Shown here one piece after another: positions 49,001 through 59,288 of a DNA stretch of 64,000 bases. Below the pieces are notes generated by a model. That model searched no databases. It had not been told where the DNA came from and saw only the letters and a program-made list of their open reading frames with translations. The translations under genes were made by a program, and so were the position numbers. This stretch comes from Sipunculus nudus (taxonomy: Eukaryota; Annelida; Sipuncula; Golfingiida; Sipunculidae): assembly GCA_026874595.1 (NCBI GenBank), contig CM049308.1, positions 35,954,027 through 36,018,026 of the forward strand, given 5' to 3'. How positions within the stretch are numbered: the stretch's first letter is position 1; each line of letters opens with the position of its first letter.

Positions 49001-52000
49001 CTCTCCCCCTCCTTCTTACCCACCCACCCACCCACCCCACAACTCAATATTTGAAAATATAACAATAAAATGTCTGCTTGCAAAAGCAGATTTCTAACTA
49101 AAATGGTTTTAAAATATGCAGTGCTAATGAATAAAAAGTCCTTACAGCTCAGCTTTATTTTTACAGACATTCTTTACTAACAAGGATGTATCAATAGGCC
49201 TCTCTAGCAAATATTAAATTCAATATATGTACTTTTTTTGGTCTGTGAAAACATGACTGAGTAATACCTGTAGTCTCTTGTTGAGCAGCCTCTCACCTCC
49301 AGTCAGACCATAATTATACTCCCACGGGTACGACCAATCACGAACGAGAAACACCAGTTTCTGCAAGAGGGAAAGAATGTTAACAGTTCAGCATAAAATT
49401 TAGGCTTCCTCCCCTCCCCTCCATTTTACAATAACAAACAGTATTATGGTTTCATCAATTAACATTTGCTCCAGCAAGCATTAATGGCCCTGCTTCATGT
49501 AGGCCTGGACTGCTTCCTGAGAACCGCTAATTTAATTACTGGTAAGATTACATAAACATTGATGTTGCTGCCCCCGGTCGCCTGGTTTTCATAACCTACA
49601 TACTGAAAAGGTGAACTCTGGTCATGTGAAAGTGAAACTTAACCTGCTATGATATAAAATACATTTTCCTTATTTGGGATCTGTGACACAGCTAAAGCCC
49701 AGTTTACTGAACAAGCTAAGATTTCAGATAATTTTTCTATATTTGATATCTGTAACACAGATTAAGTATGCCCAAATTACTAAATTAGTAATGGTCTCCA
49801 GGTATTTTTCTTATTTTACACCTTTGACAGATTAATTAAGTCCAGTTCACTAAATCACTTGGTATATCTGGTTATTTTCTTTATTTAACACCTGTTACAC
49901 ATATAAAGTAATCCCATGTAATTCAAACCTGAAATGGCTTTTTTCCATTGTCTTCCATTGCAAGTCTTCCATACTCTGTGAAAAGCTGGAAAACAAAATT
50001 ATCAGTTTACCAGATGTTAATCAAAATAAACAGTTATTATATATACCCAATCATCAAAAACCATCAGACCATCAAAGAAAAGATTTGAGGGTTTAACCCA
50101 AGAATGGTCTGAAAAAAAGGCCCTAAGAAAGTAGGATGATAATATAATATAATACTTAATATAACTTAAATATAACAATAAGCTCTCAGCAAAAACAACC
50201 CAGTGATACTCATAAGAATGAAAAATTTCAATGGAAATCTGGCAACTTTCTCTCAAGGTGGTAAAACTTGTGTTTTAGCTCTGAAGTTCACAGAATATAC
50301 CAGTAGGTCATAATAACCTAAACTCAAGTTTGCACCATTTCTATCCAGATATCAAGTAATAAATATCTTTCTAGAGATGATGGTTATGATTTGTGCCCTT
50401 CTGCAAAATGCCTGAATGGAAAAGACCAAAAAAACAATAATCCTCATACCTAAACTGGAATTGTCATGCTGACTTACACAGTACACAAAATAAATGGTAA
50501 ATATTGAGCTCACATAACAAAACAATCTTGGCCAATAATCCATAAATTTAATTTTATTTCTCGGCATATCTCAATAGTCCCTGGTAATTTTAACTTTTCA
50601 ACATTAAAGTTATGCATTTTAAAAAATCTGCTACATATGACAAAACTTTAGGGAGTAATTTCATGTGTGAAATAAACCTGGCAAAAAGCACATGGAATTT
50701 GTCACTAGGTAATAAGTCTCTAACATCAGTGGCTAGGGAATTAGTTATGTTTGTACCTGTGACATTGTTTATTTGTTTAACTGATAAAAAATGCCAAGGC
50801 ATATACGAGGGCCTAGAGGCACAAATAGTACCCCACCGTATGTTTAACTAGTAAAGTGTGGCATCAGTGATATTGGGGGGGGGGGGGGGGGGGGGGACTG
50901 ACAGAAGCAGACCATGTTAGTGGTCCTCCTTAGGAAACATTACTAATTGTACCAACAGCCTGAATTGGAAATGTGTAATTCTATCAATGGGTAATTGTAT
51001 CCGCCAAAACAGAGTTTTGCGGATACTATGTTTTCAGCTGGACGCCGCCGCCGCCGCCGCCGCGTAGGTGTCCGGAGAACTCCTCCGTAACCGCTGGGCA
51101 GAATTTTCCGAAACCCGGGATTATGTTCGGGTCACATGTGAACTGCTGCGCCCCGATTTTGTTTTGACCCTTGACCTTTCCTTTGCGCTCTGCGTCCTTT
51201 TGTGCGTCTGTTTCCACACATAAACCCACATATCTCGGGAACCGTTTGACCGATCAGGAAAATTTTTTTGCACAAATGTAGCCCTCGGAGAGCTTTATAA
51301 CATACACCAAAAATGGTGGCGCCACCTGCAACCATGTTTGCACAGTGTCCATCTGTTAGTCTGCCTTGGGTTAAAATCACTCATATCTCTGCAGTGACTT
51401 GACTAATTCACCTGAAATTGGGCATGCGTAAACATCCTGGATAGCTTTTCTGATTTTATGACAGGTGGCGCCACCTACATTCACGTTTACGCTGCAGACA
51501 TCCAAGCTCATATCTCGGGAACCGTTTGACGGATCAGGAAAATTCTTTTGCACAAATGTAGCCCTTGGAGAGCTTTATAACATACACCAAAAATGGTGGC
51601 GCCACCTGCAACCATGTTTGCACAGTGTCCATCTGTTCGTCTGCCTTGGGCTAAAATCACTCATATCTCTGCAGTGACTTGACTAATTCACCTGAAATTG
51701 GGCATGCGTATACATCCTGGATAGCTTTTCTGATTTTATGACAGGTGGCGCCACCTACATTCACGTTTACGCTGCAGACATCCAAGCTCATATCTTGGGA
51801 ACCGTTTGACCGATCAGGAAAATTCTTTTGCACAAATGTAGCCCTTGGAGAGCTTTATAACATACACCAAAAATGGTGGCGCTACCTGCAACCATGTTTG
51901 CACAGTGTCCATCTGTTTGTCTGCCTTTGGTTAAAATCACTCATATCTCTGCAGTGACTTGACTAATTCACCTGAAATTTGGCATGCGTATACATCCTGG

Positions 52001-55000
52001 ATAGCTTTTCTGATTTTATGACAGGTGGCGCCACCTACATTCACGTTTACGCTGCAGACATCCAAGCTCATATCTCGGGAACCGTTTGACCTATCAGGAA
52101 AATCTTTTTGCACAAATGTAGCCCTTGGAGAGCTTTATAATATACACCGAAAATGGTGGCACCACCTGCAACCATGTTTGCACAGTGTCCATCTGTTCGA
52201 CTGCCTTGGGTTAAAATCACTCATATCTCTGCAGTGGTTTGACTAATTCACCTGAAATTCGGCATGCTTATACATCCTGGATAGCTTTTCTGATTTTATG
52301 ACAGGTGGCGCCACCTACAATCAAGTTTACGCTGCAGACATCCAAGCTCATATCTAGGGAACTGTTTGACTGATTGGGCCAAAATTTTGCATGTGTATAA
52401 ATCTCACATAGCTCTCTATCATATGCAAAACTGGTGGCGCCACCTGCAGCCATGTTTGCACAGCTCCCATCTGTTTGTCTGCCATGGGATAAAATCACTC
52501 ATATCTCGGCAGTGGTTTGACATATCTGCCTAAAATTTTGCAAGTTTATACATCCCCGACAGCTCTCTTGATTTTATGACAGGTGGCGCCACCTGCATTC
52601 TAGTTTATGCAGCAGATATCCAAGCTCATATCTTGGGAACCGTTTGACTGATTGGGCCAAAGTTTTGCATGTGTATAGAGCTTTCTGGATTTTTTCGTAA
52701 GTAGCACAACCTACATACACAATTTGGCTGCAGACATCCATGCTAATATGAAACACTTCACCCATTCCACTCTGATTTAGGCGGATACGAGTAGTCGCTT
52801 GTCGACTACCCGTATTCTAGTTGTGTTTTGGTGATGGAGATATCCAATTTAAATTCTTAACTCAACTTTCAACATTTCGCAAGAGAGGGTCAACCTGTAT
52901 CATTAAGACCCATTACGGCCATACTGATAAAAAGTAGTCAGCCGTGAAAGCCTGATAATTATAAGTTCAGTAAGTAAGAGAGGATAAACATATTAACCTG
53001 TAGATGCTGAAGGTCGTCTTCCTGGATGTTAGATGTAAGGTTAAATACCTGCAATTATAAATATATAAGAACACTTTAAAATATTTTATCTCACACACAT
53101 ATACATACACAGCTGCCATAAACATTTCACCTCTTCCGTCAATAATTAATCTGACAAAGGAACAAATTATACACAAGAAAAGTAGCTGCTAAGCTTTGCT
53201 CATAATATGGACAAAATGAGTGTAAAAAGTTTTCTATTTAAAATAATTATGTATTGAGAAAGACATGCAAGATTCCTTTGGTCTAAATAATGAAACTAAT
53301 TATGAATTATCTTTTTGTACAAATCTTTAATGTCTTTCAGATGTCAAGATATCTTTTCCACCGTGTGCCCCCAGGAATTTTAAGGAGAATCTTGTAATGC
53401 ATAATTACATCTTTAATGTATATTTCTAAAGCGAGACAGGATGTGTGGTTAATCTCTCTGATGACTTGAATTATTCATATTGCTAAGACTGTGATGATGC
53501 CAATCAATAAGACAACACTGCACAGTGAAATAACAGTTACAGCATTTGGGGATATTTATATCTAATATACAAATAATTCTGATGAATAAGTCTAAATATC
53601 TACTTAAATAGATCTATCAAAGTAATTTCACAAAAAAGTAGATCTATCAAAGTAATTTCACAAAAAAGTTTGCTTTTTGGAGTTTTAAATCAAAACTTGA
53701 CAATCTTTTTTTTCTGGTTTGTACAAACCTAGCCCCTAACCTTAAACATTCTGTGGTTAAATATGAGAGATTAACAATATTATTTATCAATTTACTTATT
53801 AATAATCCTGTTACAATGATCTGAATTCTGAATGCAGGGTTCATCCACAAAGAGGTTTACAAAATTCCATGAAAATCCAAGACATTTCTAGGATTTTTTC
53901 TGCATTTTCCAGGTCAAAGTATTAACATTATACAGTGTCAAATGCCACAATTGATCATTGTAGATGGTAAATCTTGTTAAACAACTGTGAGAAAAGAGGA
54001 AAATTTAATGACACTAAATCAACAACGATATGGTTTATGACAAAGGTTAGGGTAAGTTTATGAATATTCATGTTTGAAAATTTGGAAGGATGGCAACGCA
54101 CTGGTTTGTTAATCTATTCAACAACATACAGTTACCAACATTTTGGTTCTCTGAATTTGACCTGAAATGTTTCCCAGGATAGTCTCAAGAAATTCAAGGA
54201 CACATACTGAAAATCCTGTTTTTCCAGGACTTTTCAGGACTGGATTTTGAAAAGACCATCATGCAGGACTTCCCAGGAAATTAAGGATCTGAACTAACTC
54301 ACCTCAACAACATTGCATGAATATACTGCTTGATTCTGGTGCGAATTATATGATGAAATAACAATAACCAATGGTACAAATTATTTTTTTCAATAAATAT
54401 AAAAAATATCAAAGCTGTGTTATAATATTTGCCTGTCTCCATAGTATATCCAAAATAATTATGATAATCTTTTTTTAAAAGTTAAATTGTGTACACTATC
54501 ACCTATAGGTAACTATTTTGCATATAAGAAGAGGTAATTAAATTTCATACAATTAACATATATTATTGTATCATTTACATCAACTGACAGATCTATATAA
54601 TTATCATTGAATGAAGTAAACAATGTGCCACCAGATGTCAGGCAAGTCAGTGAGCAAACCGCTGCAGAACAATCCATCCTTTTCAAATTCTGTAACATGA
54701 ACTAACCAATATCGGTAGGTTTGTACTTTGTGTGTACTGCACAAGCAAGGAAATTTGTTTACCCATAAATCATTTAATTAACTACCATTCATTATTTAAT
54801 TTTTTTTTTCCTTTTCCTAAAAACAGTTTACCTTGTGGTACTTTTCTGTGTGAAATGTGGTTTACTTAACGCATGTTCTGACAATACTTGATACCTCAGC
54901 AATTTAACCTGAAACTCATGGTTTAAGGAAATGCTATATGGATACCTGATGGGTTCCAAGATGAAGATAGGAATGTCACCATTACCTCACCAAGTACTAC

Positions 55001-57130
55001 TTTGCATATTAGTAAATACAAAGGTAAACAGGAACTTCAGCCCTCTGTACACCTTTAAACTAAAAGTGAAAGAAGAGTACTCACCTGGACAGAGCTGATC
55101 ATTGTACTCAAGGCAAACACTGTAGCACAGTCCCTGACAGTGGAATGACTGTCAAAAGCGCCTTGTGTATCCATCAACAATATAACCACCTGGGAATTAC
55201 ACAAGTATCACAGGTATATCAACTCCTGATTTCAAACTGAACCAGAGCAAGAAAAACTCTGACATGTAGTGTCACTAACCATACAATAAATAAATTCTAG
55301 TGAGAAATTCCATGTTTAACTAGATATTTCTTGGCACCGCAGGTGCCATAGTATCCCCAGACAATTAATCCCCCCCCCCCCTTAAAGAATAGGCCCCCCA
55401 TCTTCAGCAACAATTAATATCAGACCACACTCATAGAAAAGGTCACTCTCATAGAGAAGGTCATGACCCGAATTTCAATATACATCATCCCCTAACCCAT
55501 GTCTATGTATATGCATAATATAAAAGAAATCTGTCCATTAGTTTTTGACTTATAATGCTCACAGTACTGTTAAGTGGCAATGATGGGGTATTAAAGGGCA
55601 CAAAAACAAGTAAAAGAATAACAGGTGGCACTACCAGTTTCCGGTACATGACAACACTATCCAAGATCTTCCGTCAAGTTGATTTTTGGACCAATCAATG
55701 CATCCCTTTTTGAGATGTTAATGATTTTGTATGATTTTCACCATATATGGCAATATTCAAGGTCAAGGCCACTCTCATAGGAAAGGTCATGACCCAAATT
55801 TAAATAAACATCATCCAATAACCCATATCTATGTATATGCATAATATGAAATAAAATCTGTCCATTAGTTTTTGACTTATAATTTGCTCACAGTACTGTT
55901 AAGTGACAATGATGGGGTATTTAACGGCACGAAAACAAGTAAAAGAATAACAGGTGGCGCCACCTGTTTACGGTACATGACAATAATTTCCAAGATCTTT
56001 GATCAAGTTGATTTTTGGACCAATCCATGCATCCCTTATTGAGATATTAATGATTTTGTGTAATTTTCACCATATATGGCGATATTCAAGGTCATGCCCA
56101 CTCATAGGAAAGGTCATGACCCCAATTTAAAAAAATATCATCCCATAACCCATATCTATGTATATGCATAATATAAAAGAAATCTGTCCATTAGTTTTTG
56201 ACTTATAATGCTCACAGTACTGTCAAGTGGCAATTTTGGGGGTATTAAACGGCATGAAAACAAGTAAAGAATAATAGGTGGCGCCACCAGTTTCTGGAAC
56301 ATGACAACCCTATCCATGATCTTACATCAACTTGATTTTGGGATCAATCCATGCAAGATTTCTTGAGATATTTAAGAATTTGTGTGATTTTCCCAAAAAA
56401 TGGACCTATTCAAGGTCAAGGACACTCTCCTAGTGAAGGTCATGACCTCATTTTAAATAGGCATCCTCCTCTCACCCATATCTATACATATACCAAGTTT
56501 GGTAAAGATCCGTGAAATATTTTTTGAGTTATCGCGCCAACAAGATTTATATGCGGCAGCGGGACCAGTATGAAAACATAGTATCCCCCGACTTCGTCTG
56601 GGGATACAATAATTCCAATAACAGAAAACAAGGATTTACTGTAACCCAGCAAAAATTTAAAATTATGAATATATTTGACATTTGTGTAGCTTCATTCCTA
56701 AACTACTAGTTGAAGCAGTATATGCTTTATTTTTTTATCAAATCAATAGCAAATTATATTTTTAAAGCATTAAAATCAAAATGTTGGCTGATAGATTCAG
56801 TAAAAATTTGGTCAATGTGGCCCAATTTATATACACTGAGAGCTTTCACAATTAGGTGGCAGTAGTATTAAAAGTCAGATATATTGTTAAGAGCAGTTTC
56901 AAAAGATGCCAGCCTAATGGCTGCTGAAGACAGTGAGCATACATCTGCATCAGTACCAGGTATGGCTATCAGCACAACAATATGTAGACTCCTACCTCTT
57001 CTCCATCAGCTAATTTGACAGGGAATGGCTCACTCCATAGCAGGATGCCTGTTGTTTCTCTTTCTGCTCCACCTCTCCATGTAAACCCCTCAAGAGGTGA
57101 ACTGTCATCTCCAAGCCAGTTCTCTCCTCC
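39957..57130 (-). CDS. atl: Atlastin (ER-fusion dynamin-like GTPase), 3' eleven exons, N-terminus off window
   Basis: Spliced minus-strand gene. Exons in coding order: 57130-56996, 55189-55085, 53048-52998, 49985-49929, 49360-49268, 48746-48608, 43680-43553, 43098-43042, 41672-41601, 41109-40681, 40040-39957. They total 1350 bp (449 residues plus stop), every junction is AG/GT and all phases match. Atlastins are membrane-anchored GTPases that dimerise across membranes and fuse ER tubules. Visible in order: switch I with RETTG, the G3 motif DTQG, the atlastin-type G4 motif RDW, the three-helix-bundle middle domain, two closely spaced membrane segments, and a C-terminal amphipathic tail. Animal atlastins are about 540-560 residues, so roughly 100 N-terminal residues including the P-loop are missing. 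No P-loop exon was seen between 57131 and 64000, so the first exons probably lie to the right of the window. Family assignment is by motif and exon-by-exon resemblance to animal atlastins. Confidence 0.96.
40681..41109 (-). CDS. atl: Atlastin exon, three-helix bundle and membrane hairpin
   Basis: 429 bp, 143 residues, phase 0. It starts ICGGEKPF, continues through [12 protein letters not shown], and then has two hydrophobic segments. The first is the stretch beginning [14 protein letters not shown], and the second is the stretch from [17 protein letters not shown]. They are joined by a short GVVGL turn and together form the intramembrane hairpin that anchors atlastin in the [12 protein letters not shown] follows, as in other atlastins. 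The donor is CAT|gtaagt at 40681. Reading on past this point gives a 45-codon tail without homology, which is intron. Confidence 0.97.
41601..41672 (-). CDS. atl: Atlastin exon, middle-domain helix
   Basis: 72 bp, 24 residues, phase 0. It encodes [20 protein letters not shown] and then AMEE, the conserved [11 protein letters not shown] helix. Acceptor ctgtag, donor GAG|gttagc. Confidence 0.95.
43042..43098 (-). CDS. atl: Atlastin exon, [15 protein letters not shown]
   Basis: 57 bp, 19 residues, phase 0. It encodes [19 protein letters not shown] at the start of the middle-domain helical bundle. Acceptor atgaag, donor CAG|gtaggt. Confidence 0.95.
43553..43680 (-). CDS. atl: Atlastin exon, GTPase to middle-domain junction
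   Basis: 128 bp: two bases finishing the aspartate codon split across the intron, then 42 codons. It encodes [17 protein letters not shown], a [16 protein letters not shown] segment and FK. The segment KEINGxKxTxRxLxEYFK is conserved in animal atlastins. Acceptor ttgtag, donor AAG|gtaagc. The intron before it carries the 3.8-kb family C concatemer. Confidence 0.96.
43769..47530 (-). mobile_element. Helitron-like family C concatemer
   Basis: The left (3') edge reads CTTG next to TTT, with a near-palindromic GACCC/GGGTC hairpin and subterminal GCTCAGCTGA. The right (5') edge carries the hairpin AGCTCAG/CTGAGCT around CTGACTGAAAGTCAT, preceded outward by a GACAGACAGACG tract. Tandem units of 165 bp (44.2-44.7 kb), about 250 bp and about 340 bp (46.1-47.4 kb) make up the core, several with GGTGGCGCCACC (44774, 45144, 46831). 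Additional 5' ends occur internally near 45100-45125, 45620 and 45870, so several elements are joined head to tail. Confidence 0.7.
45540..46041. repeat. Perfect 251-bp tandem duplication inside family C
   Basis: The stretch from 45540 is repeated from 45791 with no difference that I could see. The join has a few bases of microhomology (AGA). Confidence 0.75.
47538..48022 (-). mobile_element. Helitron-like element, family D, second copy
   Basis: Begins CAAGCAAATTCAAGGAATT only 7 bp after the 5' end of the family C concatemer. It ends with AATCAATGTCCCCC and a CCC/GGG hairpin near 48000-48022. It has two to three core units similar to those at 18.4-19.1 kb. Confidence 0.65.
48608..48746 (-). 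CDS. atl: Atlastin exon, end of GTPase domain
   Basis: 139 bp, starting in phase 0 and ending one base into the next codon, which the following exon completes. It encodes [18 protein letters not shown] followed by [14 protein letters not shown]. The short sequence between cysteine and PHPG is a hallmark of the family. Acceptor ttgtag, donor CAG|gtaaca. Confidence 0.95.
49268..49360 (-). CDS. atl: Atlastin exon, G4 motif
   Basis: 93 bp, 31 residues, phase 0. It encodes [18 protein letters not shown] followed by a [11 protein letters not shown] helix. The RD pair is the base-specificity motif that replaces the usual N/TKxD in atlastins and guanylate-binding proteins. Acceptor ttgcag, donor CAG|gtatta. 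Confidence 0.96.
49929..49985 (-). CDS. atl: Atlastin exon, [12 protein letters not shown] segment
   Basis: 57 bp, 19 residues, phase 0. It encodes [19 protein letters not shown] in the GTPase domain, between G3 and G4. Acceptor ttccag, donor CAG|gtttga. Confidence 0.94.
50875..50896. repeat. G22 homopolymer
   Basis: 22 consecutive G in an atlastin intron, 100 bp before the family A element. Confidence 0.85.
50995..52820 (+). mobile_element. Helitron-like element, family A, best-preserved copy
   Basis: Lies in an atlastin intron. The 5' hairpin GTATCCGCC starts at 50997, followed by ATGTTTTCA and an eightfold GCC triplet tract. The core has four near-identical 280-bp units with palindromes at 51315, 51464, 51595 and 51744 (alternating 149/131 bp). 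It ends with GGCGGATAC, the hairpin GTAGTCGcttgtCGACTAC, CCGTATT and CTAG|TT. Well-kept internal repeats suggest recent activity or homogenisation. Confidence 0.83.
52998..53048 (-). CDS. atl: Atlastin exon, QEDDLQHLQ segment
   Basis: 51 bp, 17 residues, phase 0. It encodes [17 protein letters not shown], a stretch almost invariant in animal atlastins. The acceptor is ttgcag and the donor CAG|gttaat. A family A Helitron-like repeat ends 178 bp downstream in the next intron. Confidence 0.94.
53049..55084 (-). other. Atlastin intron, mostly unique
   Basis: Holds the 31-bp duplication at 53.6 kb. A segment at 53840-54300 is rich in AGGACTT, CCAGGA and AAATCC motifs facing each other, which may be a decayed MITE. 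No extra exon was found. Confidence 0.4.
53609..53670. repeat. 31-bp tandem duplication
   Basis: AGATCTATCAAAGTAATTTC plus ACAAAAAAGT occurs twice in direct succession (53609 and 53640) in an atlastin intron. Confidence 0.75.
55085..55189 (-). CDS. atl: Atlastin exon, G3/switch II
   Basis: 105 bp, 35 residues, phase 0 at both ends. Acceptor ttcccag, donor CAG|gtgagt. It encodes [17 protein letters not shown], a hydrophobic beta strand followed by the DTQG G3 motif, then the conserved run [14 protein letters not shown]. The family E repeat in the upstream intron begins 131 bp away, at 55320. Confidence 0.96.
55320..56610 (-). mobile_element. Helitron-like element, family E, minus copy
   Basis: The left (3') edge is CTAG next to TT, then the hairpin GGCACCgcaGGTGCC, then subterminal GTATCCCCAGAC. 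The right (5') edge has a hairpin on the same sequence (56580-56607) and ATTGTATC at the border. The core has about three units of 300-330 bp, with the perfect 20-bp palindrome centred in 55949-55968. It occupies the intron downstream of the switch I exon. Confidence 0.78.
56996..57130 (-). CDS. atl: Atlastin exon, switch I region
   Basis: 135 bp, 45 residues, phase 0 at both ends. Acceptor ttgtag and donor GAG|gtagga. It encodes GGENWLGDD, then [14 protein letters not shown], then ILLWSEPF. The RETTG threonines are the switch I region that contacts magnesium and nucleotide in atlastins. This is the most N-terminal exon found. It lies alone between two inverted copies of repeat family E. Confidence 0.93.
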
Positions 57131-57970
57131 CTACAACATACGACCAGGTCATCTTACAGATTAAGACATCTCTTTAGGTGTCTGTGCCCATTCCTTTGAA
57201 GGTATAGATTAATGACAACTATTATGCTGGTCACTGCTGAAATATTTCTCTCAAATATTTTAAAACAATTATATTGGTAATCCTTGTACAATCTGGCTCA
57301 TTGTCACACCCTTGTTTTCTCATATATATATGATACTCTCTATGAGCCACTTACTACAATTTAACGCACATATCAAGGACATTTAATTAGGCAACACCCA
57401 ATAATGAATCAAAATTTCCATTTCCATTTAGTTTCAATCTGTTGAAAACTTCTGGTTGTGCACAAAAGTGTTTTCCTTTTATCACTTGTTTCTAGGATTC
57501 ATTGTGACCCTCCGTTGATGAGGGTAAACACCTAATTCAATGCAAGTAACAAAGTTCCAATTTATTCCAAAGTGAAAGTACAAATAAAGTAAACCAAAGC
57601 AACATGATATTCTGTGGGGAGATGAATGAATTTCATGAAATGTAGATGATAAAGGGATAAAAGATACATGATCACCCGAAATGTTATGTGTACATATTAA
57701 GTCACACTATTTCTATATTTGGCTAAGTACAAATTTCCCAGAAACAAAAATCCCAGCACGCAAACATACTATCACAAATTAACCTGTTTTATATTTTGTT
57801 ACAGTTGTGTTTGAGCAGACACAGGCCAAAACTGTCTGTTAATCATATTAAGAGGTCCTATTCTATGTTTTTGCCACAACTCCCAAACAAGGACTGGAAA
57901 CATGTAAGAATACAGAAGAAACACCAGTTTAAGCTTGAACATTTTTTAAGCTTTACCGGGAAGTTATGTA
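57131..57970 (-). other. Atlastin upstream intron, unique part
   Basis: No exon with P-loop character (GAFRKGKS-like) was found here or in any sequence up to 64000. The rest of this intron is filled by the minisatellite, family E, the 680-bp repeats and Tigger. Confidence 0.5.
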
Positions 57971-58786
57971 GTACAGCCACCAGATGGCATGCACAGTATG
58001 TAAGTTGAGCAGTACAGCCACCAGATGGCATGCACAGTATATAAGTTGAGCAGTACAGCCACCAGATGGCATGCACAGTATATAAGTTGAGCAGTACAGC
58101 CACCAGATGGCATGAACATTAAGTTGAGCAGTACAACCTTACCACCAGATGGCATGCACAGTATGTAAGTTGAGCAGTACAGCCACCAGATGGCATGCAC
58201 GGTATGTAAGTTGAGCAGTACAGCTAATAGATGGCATGCACGGTATGTAAGTTGAGCAGTTCAGCCACCAGATGGTATGCACGGTATTTAAGTTGAGTAG
58301 TACAACCACCAGATGGCATGCACTGTATGTAAGTTGAGCAGTACAGCCACCAGATGGCATGCACAGTATATAAGTAGAGCAGTACAGCCACCAGATGGCA
58401 TACACAGTATGTAAGTTGAGCAGTACAGCCACCAGATGGTATGCACGGTATCTAAGTTGAGCAGTACAGCCACCTGATGGCATGCACGGTATGTAACTTG
58501 AGCAGTACAGCCACCAGATGGTATGCACGGTATCTAAGTTGAGCAGTACAGCCACCAGATGGCATACACAGTATGTAAGTTGAGCAGTACAGCCACCAGA
58601 TGGCATACACAGTATGTAAGTTGAGCAGTACAGCCACCAAATGGCATGCACGGTATGTTAGTTGAGCAGTGCAGCCACCAGATGGCATGTACAATATTTA
58701 CGTTGAGCAGTAACCACCAGATGGCATGCACGGTGTGTAAGTTGAGCAGTACAGCTAACAGATGGCATGCATGGTATGTTAATGTT
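57971..58786. repeat. 41-bp minisatellite, about 20 copies, each with a CTCF-like core
   Basis: The unit runs GTACAGCCACCAGATGGCAT and then GCACAGTATGTAAGTTGAGCA in two blocks. The part CCACCAGATGGCA fits the CTCF core CCASYAGRKGGCR. Most units keep it; a few have single changes. Because 41 bp times three is a multiple of three, long open frames appear on the minus strand (up to 170 codons), but they are by-products of the repeat. It lies in the atlastin intron upstream of the switch I exon. Confidence 0.85.
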
Positions 58787-58833
58787 TTGCATCACTGATG
58801 GCACCTTGTGCAGGTTGTTTCAGGAGTAAGCAA

Positions 58834-58866
58834 ACAAGGGACCCATGGGTCACAGCGCTCAGCTGT
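58834..58866 (-). repeat. Orphan family C 3' end
   Basis: AACAAGGGACCCATGGGTCA followed by CAGCGCTCAGCTG. It has a perfect 12-bp palindrome GACCCATGGGTC. The family C core is absent. It sits just right of the 41-bp minisatellite. Confidence 0.55.
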
Positions 58867-59288
58867 TATATATGATAAAAAATATGATTTGGGAATGAGG
58901 CACATGCTGGTTTTGTGTGGTAATAAAAATAAGCTGTATTATGAGTTGTTGGTGTTTAGCTTATGTATGATTTTGACAGTATCTTTGGAGACAGTAAAGA
59001 GGATTGATTTCATTTTTTTTTAACAAATGGAGCGCTATTGTCACACAGATTTTGACTTGGCCATATAACTTATAAGCAGCACATATAATAAAAGAGTAAC
59101 TATATATTAAAATATAATAACATATATTGTGCCAATATAACTTTTATTAAAAAATAATAAATAAATCATATGATTTTTTTAAATAAAATAAAACTGAAAT
59201 GATTTTTAAAATAATATTAAAGAATATATTCATGAATGCATTCATAAATACATTTTGAAAGTATCTGCACTGGTATTCAAACACTTTC
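58867..59288. other. AT-rich intron segment
   Basis: Very AT-rich with TATAATA-type runs; no gene or repeat recognised. Confidence 0.4.

Larger units (their letters stand above)
48747..50994 (-). other. Atlastin introns around the G4 exons
   Basis: Outside the exons at 49268-49360 and 49929-49985 I see unique AT-rich sequence, a CCCACC run near 49020, a run of diverged 70-bp direct repeats (TTATTTxAcaCCTGTxACA) at 49670-49920, and the G22 tract. Confidence 0.4.

Noticed and set aside
51465-52246. Repeated 70-codon frames starting [17 protein letters not shown]
   Set aside because: One per 280-bp family A unit, and mirrored at 3.6-4.06 kb. They are frames through the repeat core, with changes that do not favour synonymous sites at a glance, and no gene context.
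58139-58651. 170-codon minus-strand open frame with a repeating CHLVAVLLNL-type sequence
   Set aside because: It is the translation of the 41-bp minisatellite. Similar open frames exist in other phases because three units are a multiple of three; there is no start context or splice sites.
57971-58786. Possible CRISPR array
   Set aside because: There are repeats but no unique spacers, and the context is animal nuclear DNA inside an intron.
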